Source of the DNA: Roseinatronobacter sp. S2 | GTDB lineage: Bacteria; Pseudomonadota; Alphaproteobacteria; Rhodobacterales; Rhodobacteraceae | Direction of reading: 5' to 3' | DNA: 64,000 bases | Assembly: GCF_029581395.1 (NCBI RefSeq) | Contig: NZ_CP121116.1 | Span: 1-64,000 of the forward strand | Shown: in pieces, positions 56,852 through 64,000 of the stretch | Numbering within the stretch: the stretch's first letter is position 1 | Layout of the letters: each line of letters opens with the position of its first letter | Notes under the pieces: model-generated | Told to the model about the DNA's origin: nothing | Databases searched by the model: none | What the model saw: the letters and a program-made list of their open reading frames with translations, nothing else | Program-made: the position numbers and the translations under genes

Positions 56852-58459
56852 TCAGAAATCGATGCGGATCAAGCTGACACCCTGACGCGGCAGTGTCACG
56901 GGGACAGACGACAGACCATCTTCGGGCTGCAAACTGCGGTTGTACAGGCAGGGAAGTGCCGCAGCTTTGTGCAGGTCAGCGACTTGTGCGGGGGTGGGGT
57001 TCTGGGGGCTGCCCATGGACTGCCATTTCCCGAACGCATTGCCGTGGTTCGCGTCCATCCGGTATTCGCGCAGTCGTAAATTGCCGTCTGGCAGGTTGGC
57101 AATCTCGACATGTATTTCGGCACTGTGCTCTGGTTTTACAACATTGTCGTCATGGTAGTTCCATATCAGAACGGACACGCCCTTTTCATCGCGGGTCGCT
57201 ACACAATTTATGTCCGGCGCGCGGCGGATGCCCTGTTCAAGGATCTGCTGCAAAGGGAGCGCTGCATCGCTTTTCGTGGCGATCCAGTCGCCGTCAAGTT
57301 TGCCCAGCATGCGAAAGGCATTGAGCACCGGTTTGCCAACGCCGTTTGTCGCCAGATCACGGAAGCCGTCGAACCACGGTTGATCGTCGAACATGAATGC
57401 CCAGGTCACGGCGCCTTCGATGTGGATGCCAGCTTCGCGCGACAGCTCATAGGTGCGGATCATGTTTTCGATCACATACACGCCGTACAGTGGTCCGTTG
57501 CGATAGGCGTTTTGCGGGTGGACGCGGGCCGAACAGGCGGCGCAGCCTTCGGGGTCAGATTCACCTATAATTGCAGGCAGGGACTTCAGGCTGGGATATT
57601 CGGCAATGATTTCAAGATTTGCCTTGATGTCCAGCAAGTGTTTTGCCAGCCCCATGCGAACTTCGCCGTCTTTCAGCTTGGGTTGGCCCTTGGCGTGGAA
57701 TGCGATGAAGTCAATGGGCATGCCCGTCGCCACAACATGATCAAGAACACCACGAAGAAAGGCTTCTGCCTTCGGGTTCTGCCATGCGCCGCAGGTGTGA
57801 GGACCGCCAACGCGGGCTTCGGGCAGCACGTCCTTGATTGCGGTGACCGTCGTTTCAAACACGGCGCAGAACTCCGGGATGGTTCCTTTCCAGTAGTGCC
57901 CGTCAGGTTCGTTCCAGCATTCCCATGGCCAGGTGACGACGGTATCCCGGCCATAACGATCAACAAGATGTTCGGCCCAGGCCTTGATCAGGTTGCGCCA
58001 TTTACCAAGATCGTTGGGCGGAGAGGCCCAGCCGGTCATGATTGTTGAATAGGTATCTTCCAGTGACCAGGCGTGCCGGTAAGGGCCGGTGTCGTCAGAC
58101 AGCGCCTGCGGGGTAAAGCCCACCTGAACAAATGGCGTTGTGCCCGACTCGACATAGGCATCGAAAATCCGGTCCATGATTGTCCAGTCATAGACCGGTG
58201 TGCCGTCAGCCTTCTCTGTATAGGCGTTGGTCGAACCCCATTTGAGAGAGGCTTCGCCGTCGCCGCTGGTCAGCAGGTTATGCGTGCGGATATGCGGTGA
58301 CGTGCGCGCGGCGACCGAGAGATCCCGCAGCAGTGCCTGCCCATCATCGGTATAGGTGTAGTTCGGTTCGTCATAGCCGAACCAGTTCCACATCGGGTGG
58401 TAGGGGCCGGTCTTCCGGCCCGCATCCACTTGCATAGTTACCTTTTCCTGTGCGGGCAT
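56852..58459 (-). CDS. Glycoside hydrolase, GH39-like (beta-xylosidase family)
   Basis: A 535-residue TIM-barrel glycosidase with a C-terminal beta-sandwich. VVTWPWECWNEPDGHYWKG is the GH39-type acid/base motif (WNEPD), followed by RVGGPHTCG. The probable nucleophile is the glutamate in PAIIGESDPEGC. VTWAFMFDDQPWFDGFRDL and GVGKPVLNAFRMLGKL are family-like later blocks. No signal peptide, so it acts in the cytoplasm on imported oligosaccharides. ATG 58459 follows AAGGAAAG; an extension to 58561 is unlikely. It is divergent from the Opp-type transporter, which presumably supplies its substrate. Confidence 0.82.
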   Translation of the reverse strand: MPAQEKVTMQVDAGRKTGPYHPMWNWFGYDEPNYTYTDDGQALLRDLSVAARTSPHIRTHNLLTSGDGEASLKWGSTNAYTEKADGTPVYDWTIMDRIFDAYVESGTTPFVQVGFTPQALSDDTGPYRHAWSLEDTYSTIMTGWASPPNDLGKWRNLIKAWAEHLVDRYGRDTVVTWPWECWNEPDGHYWKGTIPEFCAVFETTVTAIKDVLPEARVGGPHTCGAWQNPKAEAFLRGVLDHVVATGMPIDFIAFHAKGQPKLKDGEVRMGLAKHLLDIKANLEIIAEYPSLKSLPAIIGESDPEGCAACSARVHPQNAYRNGPLYGVYVIENMIRTYELSREAGIHIEGAVTWAFMFDDQPWFDGFRDLATNGVGKPVLNAFRMLGKLDGDWIATKSDAALPLQQILEQGIRRAPDINCVATRDEKGVSVLIWNYHDDNVVKPEHSAEIHVEIANLPDGNLRLREYRMDANHGNAFGKWQSMGSPQNPTPAQVADLHKAAALPCLYNRSLQPEDGLSSVPVTLPRQGVSLIRIDF

Positions 58460-58768
58460 TCGCTTTCCTTTTTGCAGTTTGGGCGCCGAAGCTCTCGGCG
58501 CTGTCGCCGGGCACCTTGGATAGCCCGGCAAGTTGGTCCACAGCCTACGATTATCCGCCATATTGTCAACAATTAGATGAATTGGAGTTTCGCATTAATT
58601 TTTTTAATCTTTAAAAACAGTAGTTTGCAATTAAACGGAAAAAAATAGTTTGCCTGATAAGATATAATTGTCAATGATATGGCGACGAAGGCGGGATTCG
58701 CTGCTTTCGTCAGCAGGTTGGATTCGGATCGTTCGGCAAGGGCCGGTGACGAACCAGAGGGAGGACAC
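58460..58768. promoter_or_regulatory. Divergent promoter region of GH39 and Opp-type transporter, with operator 2
   Basis: AT-rich region without genes. TTGTCAACAATT at 58563-58574 repeats the motif at 54992. On the plus strand TATAAT (58663-58668) is a good -10 box, and a partial copy ATTGTCAATGAT (58667-58678) overlaps it, so a bound regulator would block the transporter promoter. TAGTTTGC occurs at 58621 and 58646. Confidence 0.6.
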
Positions 58769-60664
58769 ATGAAACTTCTCAGGTATATTTATACGACGAT
58801 AGGGGTGGTCGGCCTGGCTGCGCCAGCTCTCGCACAGGAGTTCATTTCGGGGTTGCCCCGGAACGAGACGCTTATCATTCAGGGACCGGAAGCGCAGAAT
58901 GCCGACTGGTTCAACCTCTGGGCGCCGGGTGGCGGTGCGCAGGCGAACGGCAATCAGCAGCTTTCGGCCGACACGCTTTGGTTCATCAACCCCGAGGGTT
59001 CGGGTGAAGACGCCTGGCAGAACGCCCTGGCCGCCGCGCCGCCAGAGTATAATGATGACTTCACAACAATGACCGTTTCGCTGAAGGATGGCATTTACTG
59101 GAGTGACGGCCAGCCGTTCACAGCGGAAGATGTCGTGTATACCGTTGAAACCATGATCGAACATCCTGGTATGAACTGGTCTGCGCGACTTTCGGTAAGT
59201 GTCGACACTGTCGAGGCGATTGATGATCACACTGTGGTCTTCAACCTTAAATCACCAAACTCGCGGTTTCACACGTTGTTCACCGTGCGCTGGAACGCTG
59301 CCTGGATTATGCCCAAGCATATTTTCAGCGAGTATGATGATCCCCTGACCGCGTCTTTCAATCCGCCGGTGTCGCTTTCGGCCTATGTGCTTGAGAACTA
59401 TGATTCAAACGGCCAATGGGCGATCTGGCGTCTGCGTGATGACTGGGAACGGACATCAATTGGCATGACCCTCGATTCGGCCCCCGAAGTGACGTATGTG
59501 GTCTATCGCACTGCCGGAAACCCGGATGCACGGGTAATCGAGCAGTTGAACAACAACCTTGATGTCATCAACGATATTGCCCCGGAAGGTATGTTTACGA
59601 TTGCGCGCGAAGCCGCTGACACGACTGCACAATGGCTTCCCGGCTTTCCGTTCGCGCATCCGGACCCGACGCTTCCATCGGTGCTGTTTAACAATCAGCT
59701 CGATAAGCTCTCTGATCCACGGGTTCGCTGGGCGCTTGCGCTTATGATCGATATCCGTTCGGTTTCTATGGGGTCTTATCGTGGCGCAGCCAATATTGCG
59801 GCGCTTTCGGTTCCGCCCACGGGTACAGCGATTCCCACCTATTACGAGCCGATGCAGGAGTGGCTGACAAATTTTGAACTCGATACCGGGGAAAGCACGA
59901 TCCAGCCCTACAATCCCGATATTGCCGAGCAGATAGCCGAACTTGTAACACCTCAATGGGGTGACTCGATTCCCCCGGATCCCGATCTGCGGCGCGAAAT
60001 GTTCGGTTTCGGGTGGTGGAATCAGGATGTGGACGCCGCAGCAGAATTGCTGCGCGCGGCAGGGTTCACCCAATCCGGCAACAGTTGGCTGACACCAGAA
60101 GGGGAGCCGTTTACCCTGACCTTGCAGGTTGAAGGCGACAATATCCCGACGCTGGCCCGTGCAGGTAACATCATTGCGCAACAATGGAGCATGAATGGTG
60201 TGCCAACCAACATCAACGTAGCAGGGCCAACACATTCGCAGCGTCTGGACGTCGGTGACTACGAGGCGGCAATTTTCTGGACTGTTGAAACCTGGGGCGG
60301 GCATCCCGACCTGAGTTTCTTTCTGGAGAGTTTTCACTCGGACTTCATCGTTCCGTTGGGTGAAAGCCAGCCGCCCCGCAATCTTCAGCGTTGGGAAAAT
60401 GCGCAGCTTGACGACATAATCGAACGCAACCGCGTGCTGGCGTTCGACAGTCCGGAAGTGGCCGAACTGGGGGTCGAATACCTTAAACTGGCCGTCGAAG
60501 AGATGCCGTTCATTCCCCTGATGGCTTACAACAAGTTCGCCCCTTTCGATACGACCTATTGGACAGGTTATCCCAGTATCGAAAACCCTTACGCGGCTTC
60601 TGGTCCGTTCTGGTCCAACATCCGCTATATGGTGACCGCGCTTGAACGGACAGGCGCAGAATAG
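58769..60664 (+). CDS. Opp/Dpp-type ABC transporter substrate-binding protein (SBP_bac_5)
   Basis: A 631-residue periplasmic binding protein. The signal peptide MKLLRYIYTTIGVVGLAAPA is cleaved after LAQ. SLKDGIYWSDGQPFTAEDVVYTVETM is the family 5 signature, and DARVIEQLNNNLDVINDI and KLSDPRVRWALALMIDI follow. GAGGGAGGAC precedes ATG 58769. Family 5 proteins bind peptides but also plant oligosaccharides in several bacteria. The GH39 and sugar-acid genes here favour an oligosaccharide. A strong hairpin separates it from the permease genes. Confidence 0.88.
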   Translation: MKLLRYIYTTIGVVGLAAPALAQEFISGLPRNETLIIQGPEAQNADWFNLWAPGGGAQANGNQQLSADTLWFINPEGSGEDAWQNALAAAPPEYNDDFTTMTVSLKDGIYWSDGQPFTAEDVVYTVETMIEHPGMNWSARLSVSVDTVEAIDDHTVVFNLKSPNSRFHTLFTVRWNAAWIMPKHIFSEYDDPLTASFNPPVSLSAYVLENYDSNGQWAIWRLRDDWERTSIGMTLDSAPEVTYVVYRTAGNPDARVIEQLNNNLDVINDIAPEGMFTIAREAADTTAQWLPGFPFAHPDPTLPSVLFNNQLDKLSDPRVRWALALMIDIRSVSMGSYRGAANIAALSVPPTGTAIPTYYEPMQEWLTNFELDTGESTIQPYNPDIAEQIAELVTPQWGDSIPPDPDLRREMFGFGWWNQDVDAAAELLRAAGFTQSGNSWLTPEGEPFTLTLQVEGDNIPTLARAGNIIAQQWSMNGVPTNINVAGPTHSQRLDVGDYEAAIFWTVETWGGHPDLSFFLESFHSDFIVPLGESQPPRNLQRWENAQLDDIIERNRVLAFDSPEVAELGVEYLKLAVEEMPFIPLMAYNKFAPFDTTYWTGYPSIENPYAASGPFWSNIRYMVTALERTGAE

Positions 60665-60689
60665 GCCCGGTCAACCGTGCCCTGACAAA

Positions 60690-60714
60690 GGGGGCGGCGG
60701 CGATCGCCGCCCCC
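60690..60714 (+). terminator. Strong hairpin between binding-protein and permease genes
   Basis: GGGGGCGGCG (60690-60699) pairs with CGCCGCCCCC (60705-60714) over five bases; no T-run. It probably stabilises the binding-protein message and lowers read-through to the permeases. Confidence 0.6.
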
Positions 60715-60808
60715 AGATTATCCTTCCCGACCGGGGTTATGATCCCGTCCCGCTTGCCACCCGCAAATCCCGGGTTTTCCTGAACCATAGTCCAGATTCG
60801 AGCAGACC

Positions 60809-61813
60809 ATGAACACGCTGACCGCCTATATCCTCAAGCGGCTTGGCCAGTTCGTTTTCGTCATCTTTACTGGCGTCACACTGGCCTTTTTCATCACCAA
60901 CCTGTCGCCCGTCGACCCGGTTGAGCAATCCCTGACACAGCTTACCAGCTTTGGTGCCAGTGATCCGCGCGCCGTCCAGATGATGCGTGACTCCCTTGCA
61001 GAACTTTATGGCCTTCAGGGGAACCTGTTCGAGCAGTACATAAACTTCTGGAGCAGGGTGATCCGTGCCGATTTCGGGCCATCGCTATCGGCCTTTCCAA
61101 CGCCGGTGTCGACGTTGATTCTGAACGCCGCGCCCTGGACGGTCGGTCTGTTGTTGTTGTCGATCCTTATCACCTTTGTGCTGGGTAACACCATTGGGGC
61201 GCTGGCGGGCTATTTCCGGAAGTCACGCATGCTGCGCGTGCTTGGCCTGGGCATTATGACAATCAACCCCGTTCCCCACTACTTTATCGGCCTGATCCTG
61301 CTAATCATGCTGGGGTATGTTTTTCCACTGTTCCCGATCTCGGGTGGTGCCCAGATGAACATTCCCACAGGCTTCAACTGGGCGTTCATCTCCTCTGTCC
61401 TCTATCATGGTTTCTTGCCTGCCTTAAGTCTGGTTCTCGCCGGGCTGGGCGGGTGGTTCATCGGCATGCGCAGTCTGGTGTCGAATATTGTGACGGACGA
61501 TCATGTCATCTACGCCGAACTGGGTGGCGTGCCGGGGCGGAAAATTTTCAGCCAGTATGTCGCGCGAAATGCGATGCTGCCCCAGTTCACCGGGCTGGCA
61601 ATGCAGATCGGGCAGATTTTTGGTGGCACAGTGATTGTCGAATTTCTGTTCAACTATCCGGGCATGGGGCGTCTTCTGATCCAGGGTATCTATCGTGGCG
61701 ATTACAGCCTTGTGCTTGGTGTCACGACAATCTCGATTATTGCCGTGGCAGTGTCCGTGCTTCTGATTGACCTGCTCTATCCGCTCATCGATCCACGCGT
61801 AAAACTGGAGTAA
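60809..61813 (+). CDS. Opp/Dpp-type ABC transporter permease (DppB-like)
   Basis: A 334-residue permease with about six membrane segments. It begins TAYILKRLGQFVFVIFTGVTLAFFITNLSPVDPVEQ, the usual DppB/OppB start, and ends LLIDLLYPLIDPRVKLE. The coupling region is around YAELGGVPGRKIFSQYVARNAMLPQ. It forms the channel with the permease at 61819, five bases downstream. The substrate is inferred from the locus to be a sugar oligomer. Confidence 0.9.
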   Translation: MNTLTAYILKRLGQFVFVIFTGVTLAFFITNLSPVDPVEQSLTQLTSFGASDPRAVQMMRDSLAELYGLQGNLFEQYINFWSRVIRADFGPSLSAFPTPVSTLILNAAPWTVGLLLLSILITFVLGNTIGALAGYFRKSRMLRVLGLGIMTINPVPHYFIGLILLIMLGYVFPLFPISGGAQMNIPTGFNWAFISSVLYHGFLPALSLVLAGLGGWFIGMRSLVSNIVTDDHVIYAELGGVPGRKIFSQYVARNAMLPQFTGLAMQIGQIFGGTVIVEFLFNYPGMGRLLIQGIYRGDYSLVLGVTTISIIAVAVSVLLIDLLYPLIDPRVKLE

Positions 61814-61818
61814 TAAAC

Positions 61819-62682
61819 TTGTTCACCGTCATCGGCAGTCTTCTTCGCCATAACGTCGAGTTCCTTGCAGGGTTTACGCTGACAGTGCTTATGCTGATCT
61901 TCGCCGCGCTGCATTTCTGGACACCTTATCCTGGCTTCAGCCTGTATCTGTTGCCGCCCGATATGCCGCCTTCCGGGCAATACTGGTTCGGCACGGATTC
62001 GCGCGGTCAGGACGTGCTTTGGGTGCTGTCAGAGGCGTTATGGAACACACTTATGTTCGGCCTTGTTGTCACAATACTCAGCCGTCTGATCGCAATCTCG
62101 GTCGGCATGGTTTCGGGTTATCTCGGGGGGCGGGCGGACCGTATCCTGATGTCTGTCAACGACACGTTTATTGCGTTGCCCAACATTCCGATTCTGCTTC
62201 TGGTCTATTTTGTGCTGCGCGAAAATATGACCTGGCAGATGCTGGCAATATGCGCCGCGCTGTTGGGCTGGACTTATGACAGCCGTCTGATCCGTTCGGT
62301 GACAATCAGCCTGCGCACGCGGGAGTTCACGCGTCACGGCGTCTTTTCCGGCATGAGTACCGGCCGCATTCTTGTGCGCGAGCATTTGCCCTATGTCATG
62401 CCAATTATTTTCTTTACCGCGATGAACAATCTGATCTGGGCAATCAGCCTGGAGGTGACCCTTTCCGTGCTGGGTTTTGCCGACAGCAACCGGCCCAGCA
62501 TCGGCGGAATGATTTACTGGGCCAACCAGCATCAGGCTGTAATATCGGGAATCTGGTGGTGGATTGCATTTCCTATTCTGGCGGTTGTTGTGCTGTTTCT
62601 TGGGCTATTCATGCTGGCCATGTCCGTGAACGAATATGTCGACCCCCGCAGTCGGCTTGATCGCATGGGAGGGGCGGGATGA
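61819..62682 (+). CDS. Opp/Dpp-type ABC transporter permease (DppC-like)
   Basis: A 287-residue partner permease. FGTDSRGQDVLWVLSEALWNTLMFGL is the DppC/OppC signature, and the coupling loop is SLRTREFTRHGVFSGMSTGRILVREHLP. The start is TTG at 61819, supported by GGAG nine bases upstream and by the length. The end overlaps the first ATPase gene by four bases. Confidence 0.9.
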   Translation: MFTVIGSLLRHNVEFLAGFTLTVLMLIFAALHFWTPYPGFSLYLLPPDMPPSGQYWFGTDSRGQDVLWVLSEALWNTLMFGLVVTILSRLIAISVGMVSGYLGGRADRILMSVNDTFIALPNIPILLLVYFVLRENMTWQMLAICAALLGWTYDSRLIRSVTISLRTREFTRHGVFSGMSTGRILVREHLPYVMPIIFFTAMNNLIWAISLEVTLSVLGFADSNRPSIGGMIYWANQHQAVISGIWWWIAFPILAVVVLFLGLFMLAMSVNEYVDPRSRLDRMGGAG

Positions 62683-63716
62683 TGGAACTTGACCACCTTG
62701 ATAAAGACTCCATCGCCGGGGAACATGAAGACATTCTTACGGTTCAGGACCTGAAAGCCTATTTCAAATTCGAAGGCTATGGCATCAGCCGTGAGGTGCG
62801 CGCTGTAGATGGTGCTACCCTGCGCGTGCGGCGTGGCGAGGTTTATGGCCTCGCTGGTGAGTCCGGCTCTGGCAAGACAACGTTGGTCAAGGCGCTGGCT
62901 GGTGCAATCCGACCGCCGTTAAGGGTCATGGGCGGTTCTGTCACCTATAACTTTGGTGGGGGGCAACCGATTGATATTTACGACCCTGCAATCGACGTGA
63001 AAGCGCTGCGCTGGAAACACCTGAGCTACATTATGCAAGGTTCAATGTCGGTTCTGAACCCGGTGCGCAGAATTCGCCAGTCGTTCCACGACTTCGCCTA
63101 CCGGCACATGAAGCTGCGAAAAGCCGCGTTCTGGAGCGCCGTAGAAGATCATCTGGCGCGGCTTCAGCTTGACCGGCGGATACTCGATTCCTATCCGCAC
63201 CAGCTTTCCGGGGGGATGCGCCAGCGCACGACTATTGCGCTGGCCACTGTCTGCAAACCGGAATTCGTCATCGCGGACGAGCCGACAACCGCGTTGGATG
63301 TTATCGTGCAGCGTGACGTGCTGCGGATGATAAAGAATGTGCAGCGGCAACAGGGTTCTACCATGGTCTTTGTGACACATGATATGTCGGTGCACGCAAC
63401 GATCGCTGACCGGGTGGGAATTGTCTATGCTGGCCGTCTGGTAGAAGAAGCACCAACGATCGATCTGTTCCGGGCGCCGCTACATCCGTATACGGCACAT
63501 CTGATTTCCAGTCTGCCGCGTATTGGCGATACACGCGCGCGCAAAAGCCTGCCGGGGCGCCCGCCCAATTTGGCCGATCCGCCCAAAGGTTGCCGGTTTC
63601 ATCCGCGCTGCCCGCTGGCTATCGAAAAATGCCGCCACGAGGTGCCGCCCATGGAAGGGCCACATGGTGGCAACCGCGTTGCCTGCTGGCGGCCCGGAGA
63701 GGCGGTGCTGACATGA
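62679..63716 (+). CDS. Opp/Dpp-type ABC transporter ATP-binding protein (DppD-like)
   Basis: A 345-residue ATPase. Walker [15 protein letters not shown] is near residue 65, the signature [14 protein letters not shown] near 185, Walker [13 protein letters not shown], and the switch VTHDMSVHA. The C-terminal oligopeptide_HPY extension [22 protein letters not shown] has the cysteines that can hold an iron-sulfur cluster in this family. ATG 62679 or 62682. It overlaps the neighbouring genes on both sides. Confidence 0.92.
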   Translation: MMELDHLDKDSIAGEHEDILTVQDLKAYFKFEGYGISREVRAVDGATLRVRRGEVYGLAGESGSGKTTLVKALAGAIRPPLRVMGGSVTYNFGGGQPIDIYDPAIDVKALRWKHLSYIMQGSMSVLNPVRRIRQSFHDFAYRHMKLRKAAFWSAVEDHLARLQLDRRILDSYPHQLSGGMRQRTTIALATVCKPEFVIADEPTTALDVIVQRDVLRMIKNVQRQQGSTMVFVTHDMSVHATIADRVGIVYAGRLVEEAPTIDLFRAPLHPYTAHLISSLPRIGDTRARKSLPGRPPNLADPPKGCRFHPRCPLAIEKCRHEVPPMEGPHGGNRVACWRPGEAVLT

Positions 63717-64000
63717 ACAATGTTCTGCAACTTGACCATGTGTCCAAAAGTTTTCGCAGCGGCGCACTTTTCATGTCGCACACCGTGGATGCGGTGCGTG
63801 ATGTAAGTTTTACACTTAGCAAGGATACCCCCGAAGTCTTTGCCATTGTCGGGCAGTCCGGTAGTGGCAAATCGACGCTGGCGAACATGATCCTTGGAAG
63901 CGAGGCGCCCAGCTCGGGGACGATCCGCGTGCATGGGCGCGACATTGCTGAAATACGCTCAAGTACAGATCGTATGGAATTCATGTCCCGCGTACAGCCG
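63713..64000 (+). CDS. Opp/Dpp-type ABC transporter ATP-binding protein (DppF-like), cut by window edge
   Basis: The first 96 residues of a second ATPase, running off the right edge without a stop. It begins [17 protein letters not shown] and shows Walker A VGQSGSGKSTLANMILG, followed by APSSGTIRVHGRDI. The ATG overlaps the stop of the DppD-like gene. It completes the five-gene importer as the usual heterodimeric ATPase partner. Confidence 0.9.
   Translation, partial: MNNVLQLDHVSKSFRSGALFMSHTVDAVRDVSFTLSKDTPEVFAIVGQSGSGKSTLANMILGSEAPSSGTIRVHGRDIAEIRSSTDRMEFMSRVQP

Overview
The window looks like part of an extrachromosomal replicon (plasmid or chromid) of an alphaproteobacterium of the Rhodobacteraceae. 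The evidence is the GC-rich codon use, dense ATGA-overlapping operons, TRAP and ABC uptake systems, a split cobalamin-dependent methionine synthase, and a complete plasmid replication and partition module (Rep_3-type initiator, 22-bp iterons, parA, parB, serine recombinase). A fused glycine/sarcosine/dimethylglycine methyltransferase, the hallmark of betaine synthesis from glycine, suggests a halophilic or haloalkaliphilic host. That habitat is an inference.

Layout. 1-5029 (minus strand): a tightly overlapping surface-polysaccharide operon (GDPD-like phosphodiesterase, HAD phosphatase, two sugar nucleotidyltransferases, a cupin, a WavE-type protein) followed by the N-terminal part of a class I HMG-CoA reductase cut by the window edge. 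5207-10543: replication initiator, iteron origin, parAB and a serine recombinase; an 18-bp palindrome occurs three times here, twice inside the parA and parB reading frames. 11004-17466: an ABC importer with a GDPD-like and a PHP-domain phosphoesterase. 18058-28139: betaine synthesis plus the whole activated-methyl cycle (gsmt-sdmt, metF, two-gene metH, metK, ahcY, adenosine kinase). 28272-33250: LysR regulator, TRAP transporter (large subunit frameshifted) and an opine-dehydrogenase-like enzyme. 33478-35485: TPP riboswitch and thiC.

35881-44331: AraC regulator, TonB-dependent siderophore receptor, FhuDBC-like importer and a fused ABC transporter. 44692-45933: MFS transporter. 46161-51167: RND pump and adaptor, diverging from a TetR regulator around a perfect 8-bp-arm operator. 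51430-64000: a sugar catabolic locus with amidohydrolase/lactonase, IlvD/Edd dehydratase, DHDPS-type aldolase, Gfo/Idh/MocA dehydrogenase, GntR regulator, GH39 glycosidase and an Opp-type ABC importer cut by the right edge. Together these can form a non-phosphorylative oxidative route for a sugar released from a glycoside, and two of its promoters share a TTGTCAACAATT motif that fits a GntR/FadR operator.

The most notable observations are the parS-like palindromes embedded in parA and parB, the iteron array, the self-contained betaine/methyl-cycle operon, the HMG-CoA reductase beside a glycan cluster, and a 107-bp dispersed repeat. No tRNA, rRNA, CRISPR array or intact insertion sequence was recognised.
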